This document shows positions 35,085 to 43,266 of a stretch of 64,000 nucleotides of DNA, in pieces. Within the stretch, counting starts at the first letter, position 1; the number at the start of each line of letters is the position of its first letter. This DNA comes from Sphingomonadales bacterium. Its GTDB lineage: Bacteria > Pseudomonadota > Alphaproteobacteria > Sphingomonadales > Sphingomonadaceae. Made by a program: the position numbers and the translations under genes. The stretch covers positions 46,897 to 110,896 of the forward strand of contig JAIYAA010000016.1 in the NCBI GenBank assembly GCA_027489295.1, in the 5' to 3' direction. Below the pieces are notes generated by a model. That model saw only the letters and a list, made by a program, of their open reading frames with translations, did not search any database and was not told the DNA's origin.

Positions 35085-35094
35085 GAAGTTCTGA
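35083..35094 (+). other. Three-codon ORF (Met-Lys-Phe-stop) after a strong promoter
   Basis: ATG AAG TTC TGA placed exactly where a start codon sits relative to promoter and hairpin at other loci. Could be a leader peptide, the remnant of a deleted gene, or a chance ATG in a structured RNA. Confidence 0.3.
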
Positions 35095-35110
35095 TCTCAA
35101 GAGGCCGATC

Positions 35111-35124
35111 AATCGGTATTGACT
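35111..35124. promoter_or_regulatory. Half-conserved palindromic operator
   Basis: AATCGGTATTGACT; right half intact, left half degenerate. Lies at the start of the structured non-coding stretch. Confidence 0.35.
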
Positions 35125-35139
35125 GACCAAGACGTGCCG

Positions 35140-35302
35140 GGAGCGTCAGAAAACAAGCCCGGCAACATGCTCTAGCTTCCGAACGATGCCGCTCGAGACT
35201 CCGGATATGGAGCGGCTAGTTGTCCGGTGACACAGGAAGCAGTCGGAGCAGCGCAAGCTGCAGGCCAACCGGCTAGAGGTTCGACTCCTCTCGTGAGCGC
35301 CA
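35140..35302 (+). ncRNA. Structured RNA with a tRNA-like 3' end
   Basis: 35275-35302 has a perfect T-arm (AGAGG, loop TTCGACT, CCTCT), a 7-nt acceptor 3' strand CGTGAGC, a discriminator and CCA. No matching D and anticodon arms were found at tRNA distance; nearest 5' acceptor matches are GCTTCCG (35175) and GCTCGAG (35191), each 6 of 7. Upstream are hairpins GCAGC-GCAA-GCTGC (35248-35261) and GGCC-AACC-GGCT (35263-35274). Perhaps a divergent tRNA with an insertion, or a tRNA-like domain on a longer RNA. Confidence 0.4.
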
Positions 35303-35539
35303 AATTCGCCCGAACGGGCAACGGGGTGACTGATTGGATACCGCGAGGGTTCCAGTGCTTAAAGCCGAGAAGTGTAGCCTCGGATCGGTCCATCAATTCG
35401 CTGGCGCTGCATAGCGACGGCATCGAGGTGGAAAGACGTAGCCGTAGACCAACCGCGTAAATGGGCTGACGGTGGAGAGGTGATACTCCGGTTTAAACAC
35501 AACGAATTTCCCCGCCATATCAACAACTTGAGGAATCAC
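35303..35539. other. Non-coding stretch downstream of the tRNA-like RNA
   Basis: No supported ORF. Contains short hairpins: GCCC-GAAC-GGGC (~35309), CCGAG/CTCGG (35365-35383), TCGCT/AGCGA (~35397-35417) and GGAG/CTCC (~35476). May be a continuation of the same RNA. Confidence 0.35.
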
Positions 35540-35719
35540 ATGATCGATTTCACCTCTTTCGAATGGCCGCAGTGGCTCATCCTGGCATGGATTGCATTCA
35601 CAATGCTCTCCATCGCCAGCAAGAACGGCGAGGCCATCACCGTTCGCGCTGCGCCTTCGATCGCGATCCAGATGATCGTTCTGGTCGCCCTCGTCATCGG
35701 CGGTTTCTTCCGCGGCTAA
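35540..35719 (+). CDS. Small two-helix membrane protein
   Basis: 59 residues. Two hydrophobic stretches (PQWLILAWIAFTMLSIA and IAIQMIVLVALVIGGFF) separated by a short polar/basic turn. ATG 35540 follows GAGGAA. Could act at the inner membrane; there is no lysis gene next to it to support a holin role. Confidence 0.55.
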   Translation: MIDFTSFEWPQWLILAWIAFTMLSIASKNGEAITVRAAPSIAIQMIVLVALVIGGFFRG

Positions 35720-35743
35720 TTCTGCAACCGAGAGGATCCAAGC

Positions 35744-36010
35744 ATGGGCCAAATCCTTACCTTCCCCGAACGCAAGCGTCCGATACCGATGCAGCCGTCG
35801 CCTCAGATCACCGAGGGCGAGTGCCGGCTGCTCGACAAGATCAAGATGATCGCCGATCACTCGCTCGACGTCGTCAATGCCGGCGAACAGGCAACGCGCC
35901 AGTTCCTCGCCGGCCAGAAGTTCCTCGGCTCGAACTTCGCATACGAGGGCAAGCGCTACCGCGTCCTCGTCTCCCTCGAAGAAATCACCGACGGCCCAAG
36001 GATCGCGTAG
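35744..36010 (+). CDS. Small protein of unknown function
   Basis: 88 residues, no named domain; proline-rich start then helical. Ribosome-binding site GAGAGGA. Next gene begins at the following base. Confidence 0.5.
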   Translation: MGQILTFPERKRPIPMQPSPQITEGECRLLDKIKMIADHSLDVVNAGEQATRQFLAGQKFLGSNFAYEGKRYRVLVSLEEITDGPRIA

Positions 36011-36202
36011 GTGGGTCTGAGCACCACTGGTCCGATCACGCCCTACGTGGGCTCCTGGGCTTGGTCCCTGGAACAGAAGCGCAAGCTCGCCGATCTGCGC
36101 GAGCGTGCAGCCACCCTCTTCATCAACAACAGACGCGCCGAAGCCGCGGAATGCGAGCAGGAAGCCGCTGACCTCGAAAGGAGACTGAAACGTGAGGCAT
36201 AA
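36011..36202 (+). CDS. Small coiled-coil protein (GTG start)
   Basis: 63 residues from GTG directly after the preceding TAG. C-terminal half is a charged helix (LADLRERAATLFI, EAAECEQEAADLERRL). Overlaps the next gene by 11 bases. Confidence 0.45.
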   Translation: MGLSTTGPITPYVGSWAWSLEQKRKLADLRERAATLFINNRRAEAAECEQEAADLERRLKREA

Positions 36203-36428
36203 CGATGAACCTTACGGCATGCCGGGCACTGGCTCGCGCCGCATCACCACTGAGAGCAAGGGTGAGAATCGCCTGAAGCATGTTGCCGGCCTGATCGAAA
36301 AGCTGACCTACGCCGAGATGAAGACGCTGGCAGATCATGTTCATCAGGCGCTGGCTGTCGTTGATCGCAACGGCATCGAAGACAGCCTCGTAAAGCTCGC
36401 CAGCCGCATCCTCGAGCAGAAGGACTGA
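36192..36428 (+). CDS. Small protein of unknown function (GTG start)
   Basis: 78 residues. GTG at 36192 is correctly spaced from AAAGGAG, which lies inside the preceding gene. Helical C-terminus; no named domain. Confidence 0.5.
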   Translation: MRHNDEPYGMPGTGSRRITTESKGENRLKHVAGLIEKLTYAEMKTLADHVHQALAVVDRNGIEDSLVKLASRILEQKD

Positions 36429-36434
36429 CCGCTT

Positions 36435-37442
36435 ATGTCGAAACACCAGATGTTTGCAAAGGTCGTGCTCGCTTCGAAGCCGACCAACGGTGCCCCGCCG
36501 ATCATCACGATGCACCTGCGCTACCCGCGCATCATTCACGGCGAAATCATGACCCATCGCAAGAAGTCGCGGAACGCTCGTTCTTCGCGCGCTGTGCCGG
36601 TCGCGACCATGCTCAAGGAGATCCGCGAGGAGCCTTTCATTCCCTGGCACTGGGGCAAGAATCAGAAGGGTATGCAGGCTTCCGAGGAGTGCAACGAGCG
36701 CGTGCTGACGCCAACTGCAGATGAAGGAATGCAGGGAGTGACTCGCCATTCCCGCGAGCGAGCTTGGCGAGAGGGCGCTCAGTTTGCCGCAAATCTCGCA
36801 GAGCAGTTCTCGATCGTTGGTTACCATAAGCAGATCGCCAACCGGCTTATCGAGCCGTTCTCCTTCATCGACACACTTGTCACCTCGACGAGCTGGGCGA
36901 ACTTCTTCCATCTGCGCGATCACAAGGACGCCGAGCCGCATTTTCAGGATCTCGCCCGGCTGATGCTCGTGGCGAAGGAGGAAGCTAACTTCCAGGAACT
37001 GAGGCCTGGTCAGTGGCACTTGCCTTATGTGACCGAAGAAGATGTCGCCGCGGTGGAAGACTATCTTGAGCCTTATTCGGAAACCACGCACCCGACGATG
37101 CCTTACCTGCAGAAGCTCTCTGTCGCTCGCTGCGCGCGTATCTCCTACAAGCCATTCGACGGCGATGGTTCGATCGAGCGCGAGTTGGAGCGTTACGAGC
37201 AGCTTGTCGGCTCTGACCCGCTGCATGCCTCGCCGGCCGAGCATCAGGCGACACCGGACAGTCTGTCCACCTACCGGCGCCAGGTTAAGATCCACGAAGG
37301 TCCGTCCGAGCAGCACGACCTGTGGAAGGCCGTCAGCGAGGGTAACGATTGGGACTATCCCGAACTGTCCGGCAACCTCGGCCCGGGCTGGATCCAGTAT
37401 CGCAAGACCCTCAAGGGTGAATACGTCGAGGATGCGGCATGA
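36435..37442 (+). CDS. thyX: ThyX-like flavin-dependent thymidylate synthase
   Basis: 335 residues, longer than typical ThyX (~220-250). The ThyX motif RHRxxSxNxxSxR appears as THRKKSRNARSSRAVP at ~40-55; QIANRLIEPFSFIDTLVT and NFFHLR match the ThyX core helices, and LSVARCARISY follows. Converts dUMP to dTMP with reduced flavin. The C-terminal ~80 residues are an extension. Clusters with RNR, dUTPase and kinase. Confidence 0.8.
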   Translation: MSKHQMFAKVVLASKPTNGAPPIITMHLRYPRIIHGEIMTHRKKSRNARSSRAVPVATMLKEIREEPFIPWHWGKNQKGMQASEECNERVLTPTADEGMQGVTRHSRERAWREGAQFAANLAEQFSIVGYHKQIANRLIEPFSFIDTLVTSTSWANFFHLRDHKDAEPHFQDLARLMLVAKEEANFQELRPGQWHLPYVTEEDVAAVEDYLEPYSETTHPTMPYLQKLSVARCARISYKPFDGDGSIERELERYEQLVGSDPLHASPAEHQATPDSLSTYRRQVKIHEGPSEQHDLWKAVSEGNDWDYPELSGNLGPGWIQYRKTLKGEYVEDAA

Positions 37443-37699
37443 ACAGCATCGGCGCCCTCGCCGCACTGTCCGGCATCCTTCTCATGTCGACGTCCGGCGT
37501 CGACCGCGATCAGTCCTCGCGCCTTCTCCAGGCGCAGGGCCTCAAGCAGATCATCCTCGGCGAGAACAGCCGCAAGGGCTGCGGTGAGAACGAGAACTAC
37601 GGCACAAGGTTCGCCGGCATCAATCACGAGGGTCGCCTGATGACTGGCGTGGTGTGCGGCAAGTCCTGGGTCGAAGGCATGACTGTCTATCTCGACTGA
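37439..37699 (+). CDS. Small protein with hydrophobic N-terminus
   Basis: 86 residues; residues 3-18 (SIGALAALSGILLMST) may be a membrane or signal segment, followed by a polar domain with two Cys (KGCGENENYGTRFAG, GVVCGKSWVEG). Starts at an ATGA overlap with thyX. Function unknown. Confidence 0.5.
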   Translation: MNSIGALAALSGILLMSTSGVDRDQSSRLLQAQGLKQIILGENSRKGCGENENYGTRFAGINHEGRLMTGVVCGKSWVEGMTVYLD

Positions 37700-37704
37700 T
37701 CCTG

Positions 37705-37752
37705 TCGCATCCCAACAGATTCATGTCTATTAATGATCAGTCATTATTGACT
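37705..37752 (+). promoter_or_regulatory. Phage-type promoter with downstream operator
   Basis: TCGCAT followed by CCC, 16-base spacer, CTATTA (37727-37732), then AGTCATTATTGACT (37739-37752). Confidence 0.65.
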
Positions 37753-37781
37753 AGACGCAACCGAACAGATAGGTGAGAAGC

Positions 37782-37997
37782 ATGAACGAGACCATTGCCT
37801 ACGAGCTGTCCGAGCACAAAGACGATCCAATCGCCACACGCTTTGGCGCCGGATGGTTCTTCACCTTCGACACGACGAAGGAGCCGGAGCTGTTCGGCCC
37901 CTATGAGACGAAGGAAGCCGCAGATGCGGCTGCCAAAGCCGAGGTCCAGCAGGCCCTCACAGACATGGTTCACGAGGCACTGGGCCTCGCTGCATAA
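37782..37997 (+). CDS. Small protein of unknown function
   Basis: 71 residues: a beta-rich start (GAGWFFTFDTTKEPELFGPY) and a helix (TKEAADAAAKAEVQQALTDM), similar in layout to short phage proteins that display a 'FGPFxxxxxA' motif. The GTG at 37773 is part of the AGGTGAG ribosome-binding site, so ATG 37782 is used. Confidence 0.5.
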   Translation: MNETIAYELSEHKDDPIATRFGAGWFFTFDTTKEPELFGPYETKEAADAAAKAEVQQALTDMVHEALGLAA

Positions 37998-38008
37998 GGA
38001 GAATTCCG

Positions 38009-38491
38009 ATGGGTGGAACAATGACCACTGAAGTTAACGTCGCCTTCAAGCGCCTCGAGGAAGAGGCAAAGGTGCCGTTCTACGGCTCGTCCGAGGCTGC
38101 AGGCGCAGACCTGCACGCCGACGTATTCGCATCCACCAAGGGCGATGAGCGCATGCGCTACACGCTGAAGCCGGGCGAGCGCAAGCTCTTCAAGACCGGC
38201 ATCGCCCTCGAGCTGCCCACCGGCTTCTACGCAAAGATCGAAGGTCGCTCGGGCCTGGCATACAAGCATGGCATCGCCGTTCTGGGCGGCGTGATCGACA
38301 GCGACTATCGCGGTGACATCGGCGTCATCCTGCTCAACACCGGCACCGAAGACTTCGAGGTCAAGCAGGATGACCGGATTGCGCAGTTGATCATTCAGCC
38401 TTACGTGCGCGCCATCTTCTTCGAAGCTGAACTGTTGGGTGATACGCATCGCGCACAGGGCGGCTTCGGCTCGACCGGTGTGAGCGCCTGA
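38009..38491 (+). CDS. dut: dUTPase
   Basis: 160 residues, trimeric dUTPase family with all five motifs: AAGADLHA, GRSGLA, GGVIDSDYRGDIGV, RIAQLII and the P-loop-like GGFGSTG. Hydrolyses dUTP to dUMP, keeping uracil out of DNA and supplying ThyX. An in-frame ATG four codons downstream (38021) could also be the start. Confidence 0.93.
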   Translation: MGGTMTTEVNVAFKRLEEEAKVPFYGSSEAAGADLHADVFASTKGDERMRYTLKPGERKLFKTGIALELPTGFYAKIEGRSGLAYKHGIAVLGGVIDSDYRGDIGVILLNTGTEDFEVKQDDRIAQLIIQPYVRAIFFEAELLGDTHRAQGGFGSTGVSA

Positions 38492-39117
38492 TGCTCTACG
38501 CTTGCATCGGAGCGCATCGCTCAGGCAAGACCACGACCGCACAGAAGGTCGCTGAACAGCTTGGAATCGACTTTGTCGATTCCTCGTTCAACGTGGCGCG
38601 TGAGTTCGGCTTTGAGCCCAATGCCGAGCTTTCGCTCGAGGACCGGCTGATGATGCAGCTTCAGGTCTTCAAGCGCCACATCGAAACGATCACCGTGGCG
38701 CAACGTCCGGCGATTACCGACCGCACGCCGCTCGACTTCTTCGCCTATACGATGGCCGAATACGGTATTCGCTCCCATCTGCAGATCGAAGACCAGACGA
38801 CGCTGCAGTCAGTGCGGGACTTCGGCCAGGCCTGCCTCAACGCCACGGTCATGAACTACGACATGGTGTTCCTGCTCGATCCCCTGCCCGTCTATGTCGT
38901 TGATGACACCAAGTCGACGCCAGCGGTCAATCCCGCCTTCCAAATGCATATCGACGCCCTCATTCACGGCGCGCTGTCGAAGGCGCATTCGCTCAACCTG
39001 AACTATGCGATCGTGCCGGTGATGGAGCAGCAGAAGCGGGTGGATTTCATCTGCGACCAGATCGTCGCCCGGATGAACGACATCGAGGGCCTGCGCAACG
39101 TCGTGGGAATGCACTGA
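38491..39117 (+). CDS. P-loop nucleotide kinase-like protein
   Basis: 208 residues. Walker A GAHRSGKTTTA at 7-17, a DRTPLDFFAYTM motif typical of deoxynucleoside (monophosphate) kinases and AAA_28-type ATPases, and VFLLDP. Probably phosphorylates dNMPs for the dNTP pool; substrate not predictable. TGATG overlap with dut. Confidence 0.7.
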   Translation: MLYACIGAHRSGKTTTAQKVAEQLGIDFVDSSFNVAREFGFEPNAELSLEDRLMMQLQVFKRHIETITVAQRPAITDRTPLDFFAYTMAEYGIRSHLQIEDQTTLQSVRDFGQACLNATVMNYDMVFLLDPLPVYVVDDTKSTPAVNPAFQMHIDALIHGALSKAHSLNLNYAIVPVMEQQKRVDFICDQIVARMNDIEGLRNVVGMH

Positions 39118-39133
39118 TACCAGACATAGCCAC

Positions 39134-39176
39134 GCGCATCCCTTCGGTGCGCGTGCTATTCAATAAATACTGAATG
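39134..39176 (+). promoter_or_regulatory. Phage-type promoter before rIIA
   Basis: GCGCAT followed by CCC, 16-base spacer holding a CACGCGC/GCGCGTG inverted repeat, CTATTC (39156-39161), then a degenerate operator with ATTCA/TGAAT arms (39159-39175). Confidence 0.55.
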
Positions 39177-39215
39177 ACAAGCGAAAAGCTTGCGCAGCGA
39201 GAAGGAGAGATAAGC

Positions 39216-41624
39216 ATGCAAGTATCCCAGTTGGTCGAGCTCGACACGCACGCCGTCATCGGCGGTGGCAAGGCCCGTTCTTTCGGTATGTCGGACTCGG
39301 CTGAGTTCTTCACCGTCCTGTCGAACACCCTCTATCGCGACAAGAAGCTCGCCGTCGTCCGCGAAGTCATCTGCAATGGCTGGGACGCGCACATCTTCAA
39401 CGACCGCACCGATATTCCGCTCGAGATCCAGCTCTCCGATCAGGAGCTTATCATTCGCGACTTCGGCCCCGGTATCGCCGACGATCGCATCGTGCCGATC
39501 TACTGCATCTATGGCTCGTCGACCAAGGTGCGCGACGAGAGCCAGACGGGCGGGTTCGGTCTCGGCTCCAAGGCGCCTTTCGCCTACACCGATCACTTCA
39601 CCGTCACGAGCTGCCATGCCGGCCGCAAGATCGTCTACGCAATCAGCCGCGGTGGCAGCGCGACCGAAGGAAAGCCCGAGATCCGCCAGATCGTCAGCGT
39701 GCCGACCGAAGAGAGCGGCATCACCGTCACGATCCCGCTGCGTGAGGCCGGCGACAGACCTGACTTCCTGCGGCTCATCCGGCAGGTCGTGATGTTCGGC
39801 GGGATCAAGGCGAAGCTGAATGGCACCGATCTGGTTACGGTCGACTATCGCCAGGCGCGTTCGCGCGGCTATTGCGCGGTCAAGAATTTCGAAAATCGCC
39901 TGGGCGAGTCCCACGCATACGTGCTCTACGGCACTGTGGTCTATCCGGTCTTGACGACTGATCAGGAGATCACCCAGCTTGTCGGCAAGATCGCTCATCT
40001 CACCAGCGACCTCTACCGGCTTGTCCTGGTTGCGCCGCCTAACTCGGTTGGCGTGACGCCGAGCCGTGAAGCGCTGTCCTTCTCCCAGCTCACCACAGAC
40101 ACGATCAAGCGGCTGTTGACGCGCGCCCTCAACGAAATCACCGCGCATCGGTCGGGCGTGCTGCACAAGATCCTGGCACGCGGCGTTCACAATCGTCGCA
40201 TGACGCCGAATACGGTCGATGAAATTCACACCTTGCGTGGCATTGTCTCGGGGCGGAGGTTCCCCTCGATCCTTGTGCATCCCGGTCAGATCGTCGCTGA
40301 GAGGCTGCTGAGTGATCCGGGTAACGTCTATCTCGATAAGCATCGCGCCTGGGCTGCCGAGGGTCTCATTCGAACCTATCCGCAGATGCGCCGCGAGCTG
40401 CTGCGCGCCGTTCGTGAGGAAACGTCCTTCGCCGATGCGCAGAAGGTTCACACGCGACGCCGGTTCGTCCGCATGCTGAACAAGCTTAACATGCTGGATG
40501 CGGCTGTCGTCTATCACGATGGTCCGATCTGCAGGGCTGATAAGCGCCTGTTGCCGCTCAGCAAGAGCCTCGGCGAGTCCCTGCCGGTCTGCCGCGATAT
40601 CAAGATCGTGCCGAACAAGCGCGAGTTCACCTCGATGGTCGTCGGCGGGCGCGATGACTATGCGTGCCGCACCGGTGATTATCATTTCGGCATCGTCGTT
40701 GGGCAGAAGCCCTCTGACGCTCTGCTCGAGCGGATCGAGGAGATGGCCAACAAGTATGGCTTCTTCACCGAGCCTTATGACTTCGACTATGTGAAGCCGA
40801 AGGTCGTGCGTGCGCCGAAGGTCGAGACTGGCTATCACTCCCTCGACAGCTATGTCAGTGGCGATGTGCTGCTCGTTCCACCTGCCCTACAGAGCGCCAA
40901 GTTCTTCATGCGCGCCTTCACGTTTGACGGACGCATGCGGCTCGGGCTGGATATGAGCGAGCGCTACTGGCTGTCAGCATACTATCCGGGGCAGATCGCC
41001 GTTATCACAACGAAGGAAGAAGAGCAGAAGCTTCGGGCGACCGGCGCCATCAACATCATCGAGGAACTGCAGACGCGCGTCACCGAGCTCTTCAAGCTGC
41101 GTGAGGTCCAGTATGGCTACCTCATCAGCAGCGGGCATATCGTCCAGAACTTTGACCACTACCACGCCAGCGAAGTCGGCAAGACCGCAGTGAAACTTGC
41201 GCAGGGTCACATGGACATTGCGAAGGCGATCTTTCCGGATCGCGTCAAGATGACCGGCGCCTGGAATGACGCGCGCATACTGCTGCAGATCTGGCGCAAC
41301 TTCCCGTTCACGCAGCAGGAAGCAGCAGTGCCTGAAGAGCTCGCGAAAACCGGGCTGAGCTACACATTCTTCAAGTTTGAGGAAAAGGCGCTGGAGAAGT
41401 CGCTCAAGACCTTCGCCAAGCTCTACTGCAAGCAGGCCGACGCCCCCGCCCGTTTCGGATATCTGGCGCTGCTCGCCGGCTCCAACTGGACGTCCCGCAC
41501 ATACTCGAAGGACTGCAAGGACGTCCAGACCGTCATCAGCGTGGTGAAGCATTTGCAGCGCCTCAATGATCAATCAAAACTGACTGCAAGAAACAGCAAT
41601 ATGGCCCTGAAGGAGGCAGCATGA
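39216..41624 (+). CDS. rIIA: rIIA-like protein (GHKL ATPase fold)
   Basis: 802 residues, near T4 rIIA (725). N-terminal GHKL ATP-binding motifs: VVREVICNGWDAH (N box), IRDFGPGI (G1), GGFGLGSKAPF (G2). In T4, rIIA and rIIB together counter superinfection/exclusion by the lambda rex system and affect lysis timing; the mechanism is unclear. The last codons include AAGGAGG, the ribosome-binding site of rIIB. Confidence 0.85.
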   Translation: MQVSQLVELDTHAVIGGGKARSFGMSDSAEFFTVLSNTLYRDKKLAVVREVICNGWDAHIFNDRTDIPLEIQLSDQELIIRDFGPGIADDRIVPIYCIYGSSTKVRDESQTGGFGLGSKAPFAYTDHFTVTSCHAGRKIVYAISRGGSATEGKPEIRQIVSVPTEESGITVTIPLREAGDRPDFLRLIRQVVMFGGIKAKLNGTDLVTVDYRQARSRGYCAVKNFENRLGESHAYVLYGTVVYPVLTTDQEITQLVGKIAHLTSDLYRLVLVAPPNSVGVTPSREALSFSQLTTDTIKRLLTRALNEITAHRSGVLHKILARGVHNRRMTPNTVDEIHTLRGIVSGRRFPSILVHPGQIVAERLLSDPGNVYLDKHRAWAAEGLIRTYPQMRRELLRAVREETSFADAQKVHTRRRFVRMLNKLNMLDAAVVYHDGPICRADKRLLPLSKSLGESLPVCRDIKIVPNKREFTSMVVGGRDDYACRTGDYHFGIVVGQKPSDALLERIEEMANKYGFFTEPYDFDYVKPKVVRAPKVETGYHSLDSYVSGDVLLVPPALQSAKFFMRAFTFDGRMRLGLDMSERYWLSAYYPGQIAVITTKEEEQKLRATGAINIIEELQTRVTELFKLREVQYGYLISSGHIVQNFDHYHASEVGKTAVKLAQGHMDIAKAIFPDRVKMTGAWNDARILLQIWRNFPFTQQEAAVPEELAKTGLSYTFFKFEEKALEKSLKTFAKLYCKQADAPARFGYLALLAGSNWTSRTYSKDCKDVQTVISVVKHLQRLNDQSKLTARNSNMALKEAA
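41572..41585. promoter_or_regulatory. Palindromic operator inside the rIIA 3' end
   Basis: AATCAAAACTGACT, 36 bases before the rIIB start and inside rIIA coding sequence. Confidence 0.4.
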
Positions 41625-43207
41625 GCAATACAGTCGTAATCGTCGCCGCGATCGCCGGCGCAAAGGGCATCACCCTCTATCATGAGGATGGCAAGGAAAC
41701 GAACCTCTCGCTGGATGGCTGGCGCACCCGCGAAATCATGGCGCAGGTCACACCGCTGATCAATCGCACCGGCAAAGCCGAAATCGATCTGGCGACCCTC
41801 GACGTGCATGAAGCGTTTGCCAAGAAGTCGGGCGGGCTGTTCAGCTTCGTCCGCGAGAAGATCGCCTCTGTCCGTTCGTGGTTCAAGCCGACGGCCGAGG
41901 ATGAAGCTTCGAAGAACCTCGAGGCGTTCCAGGCAAGTGCAGAGGTCGAGGGGCACAAATACGGTGTCTCCGCTGATCCCGCATCCGAGACCGTCGTCGC
42001 AATCGTTGACGGCAAGCGGCTGCCTGGCGTCGATGCGCTGGAAAAGCACATCGAGCGCGCCGTCGAGACCAATGACACCGAGGGCGTCGCGAACTTCATG
42101 CGCCGCTGCGCTGCTGTCATCGACAAGCGCGGTCACTCGATCCAGGAACTGCTGAACTTCATGCGCCGCGGCGATCTGCCGATCGCAAAGGACGGCTCGA
42201 TCATCGCCTACAAGGTGCTCAAGACGAACGCCAAAAACCAGATTGTCGACTGCCACAGCGGCAAGGTCACACAGCGCGTCGGTTCGCGTGTCGTCATGGA
42301 CGAGAAGCTCGTCGATCCAAGCCGTCGGACGCAGTGCTCATCCGGTCTGCACATCGCTCGGCGCGCATATCTCGGCATGTTCGGTGGTGACATCATCATG
42401 CTGGTGAAGATCGCACCGGAAGACGTCATCGCCGTTCCAGTCGGCGAGCCTGATAAGATGCGCGTCGCTGCCTACCACATCGTCGCGGAGATCCCGAGGC
42501 AGGTTCACTCTGAGCTACGCTCCAATCTCCCGATGACCACTGACAGCACGGCCGGCAAGCTGCTCGCCGACGTCATTGCCGGCAATCACATGCCTGTCAT
42601 CGAAGAGGTGCGCATCACAGAAGCGAAAGGCGGTGGCGTCGTCATCACGCCGCTCGCAAACGAGGTCGAAATCACTGCCGGCATCTCCGGCGAGGCCAAG
42701 GCGCTTGATGACAAGGTCGAGGTCGATCCGCGTGCAGTCATTCGCGAGATCCGCGAGATGACCGACAATGTCGAGCCTGAAGCCGAGATCACGAAGAGCC
42801 ACGTTCAGATGATCGCAGGTGAGCTCCTGGTCGACGGCGAGAAGGTCGAGACCGAGACTGCTGCCGAGCGCCGCAATCGCATCAAGCGCGAGAAGCGGGC
42901 TGCCGCAAAGGCTCAGTCGAGCGACAAGATCTCCGAGGCTGCTGCGACCGGCGACATGAGCGCTGCGATCAACGAAGCTCCGAAGTCGAAGAAGGTCAAA
43001 ACTGAAGCGGTGAAGATCGCTGAAGGACCGATCAAGGGCGAGGTCGCTGGTAGCTCGACACTGAAGCCCCTGCCCGAGAAGCACGCCGCAGCTCTGAAGC
43101 TGCACAGTGAAGGCAAGTCGAACCGTCAGATCGAGGCTGAGCTGCACATCTGCCGCAAGACCCTGAAGAAGCTCTTCGACAAGAATGGCCTCAAGCCCAA
43201 CGGCTGA
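41621..43207 (+). CDS. rIIB: rIIB-like protein
   Basis: 528 residues versus 312 in T4. The central region NFMRRGDLPIAKDGSIIAYK, VDCHSGKVTQRVGSRV, TQCSSGLHIARRAYLGMF is the rIIB core. Added parts: an N-terminal ~100 residues, a linker with ISEAAATGDMSAAIN (the peptide shared with the products at 6721 and 27747) and a C-terminal helix-turn-helix (LHSEGKSNRQIEAELHICRK). ATGA overlap with rIIA. Confidence 0.8.
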   Translation: MSNTVVIVAAIAGAKGITLYHEDGKETNLSLDGWRTREIMAQVTPLINRTGKAEIDLATLDVHEAFAKKSGGLFSFVREKIASVRSWFKPTAEDEASKNLEAFQASAEVEGHKYGVSADPASETVVAIVDGKRLPGVDALEKHIERAVETNDTEGVANFMRRCAAVIDKRGHSIQELLNFMRRGDLPIAKDGSIIAYKVLKTNAKNQIVDCHSGKVTQRVGSRVVMDEKLVDPSRRTQCSSGLHIARRAYLGMFGGDIIMLVKIAPEDVIAVPVGEPDKMRVAAYHIVAEIPRQVHSELRSNLPMTTDSTAGKLLADVIAGNHMPVIEEVRITEAKGGGVVITPLANEVEITAGISGEAKALDDKVEVDPRAVIREIREMTDNVEPEAEITKSHVQMIAGELLVDGEKVETETAAERRNRIKREKRAAAKAQSSDKISEAAATGDMSAAINEAPKSKKVKTEAVKIAEGPIKGEVAGSSTLKPLPEKHAAALKLHSEGKSNRQIEAELHICRKTLKKLFDKNGLKPNG

Positions 43208-43221
43208 TCCCTGGCACATAG

Positions 43222-43246
43222 GCGGGCCGGCGCAGTGTCGGCCCGC
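43222..43246 (+). terminator. Hairpin after rIIB
   Basis: 8-bp GC stem GCGGGCCG / CGGCCCGC. No T-run follows, so attenuation or mRNA stabilisation rather than full termination is likely. Confidence 0.4.
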
Positions 43247-43266
43247 AAGCACACAAGGAACATTTC

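Noticed and set aside
35175..35302. Canonical tRNA gene
   Set aside because: T-arm and CCA are convincing, but no anticodon stem-loop with a U33-type 7-base loop or a D-arm could be placed at normal spacing; kept only as tRNA-like RNA.
35303..35539. Group I intron
   Set aside because: No P/Q/R/S conserved core words recognised, and no interrupted gene on either side.
34994..35540. Cobalamin riboswitch near the B12-dependent reductase
   Set aside because: No B12-box-like GCCACTG core found, and the region lies downstream of the reductase.
39156..40838. 560-codon - strand ORF opposite rIIA
   Set aside because: Antisense shadow with no recognisable domain; + strand has GHKL motifs.
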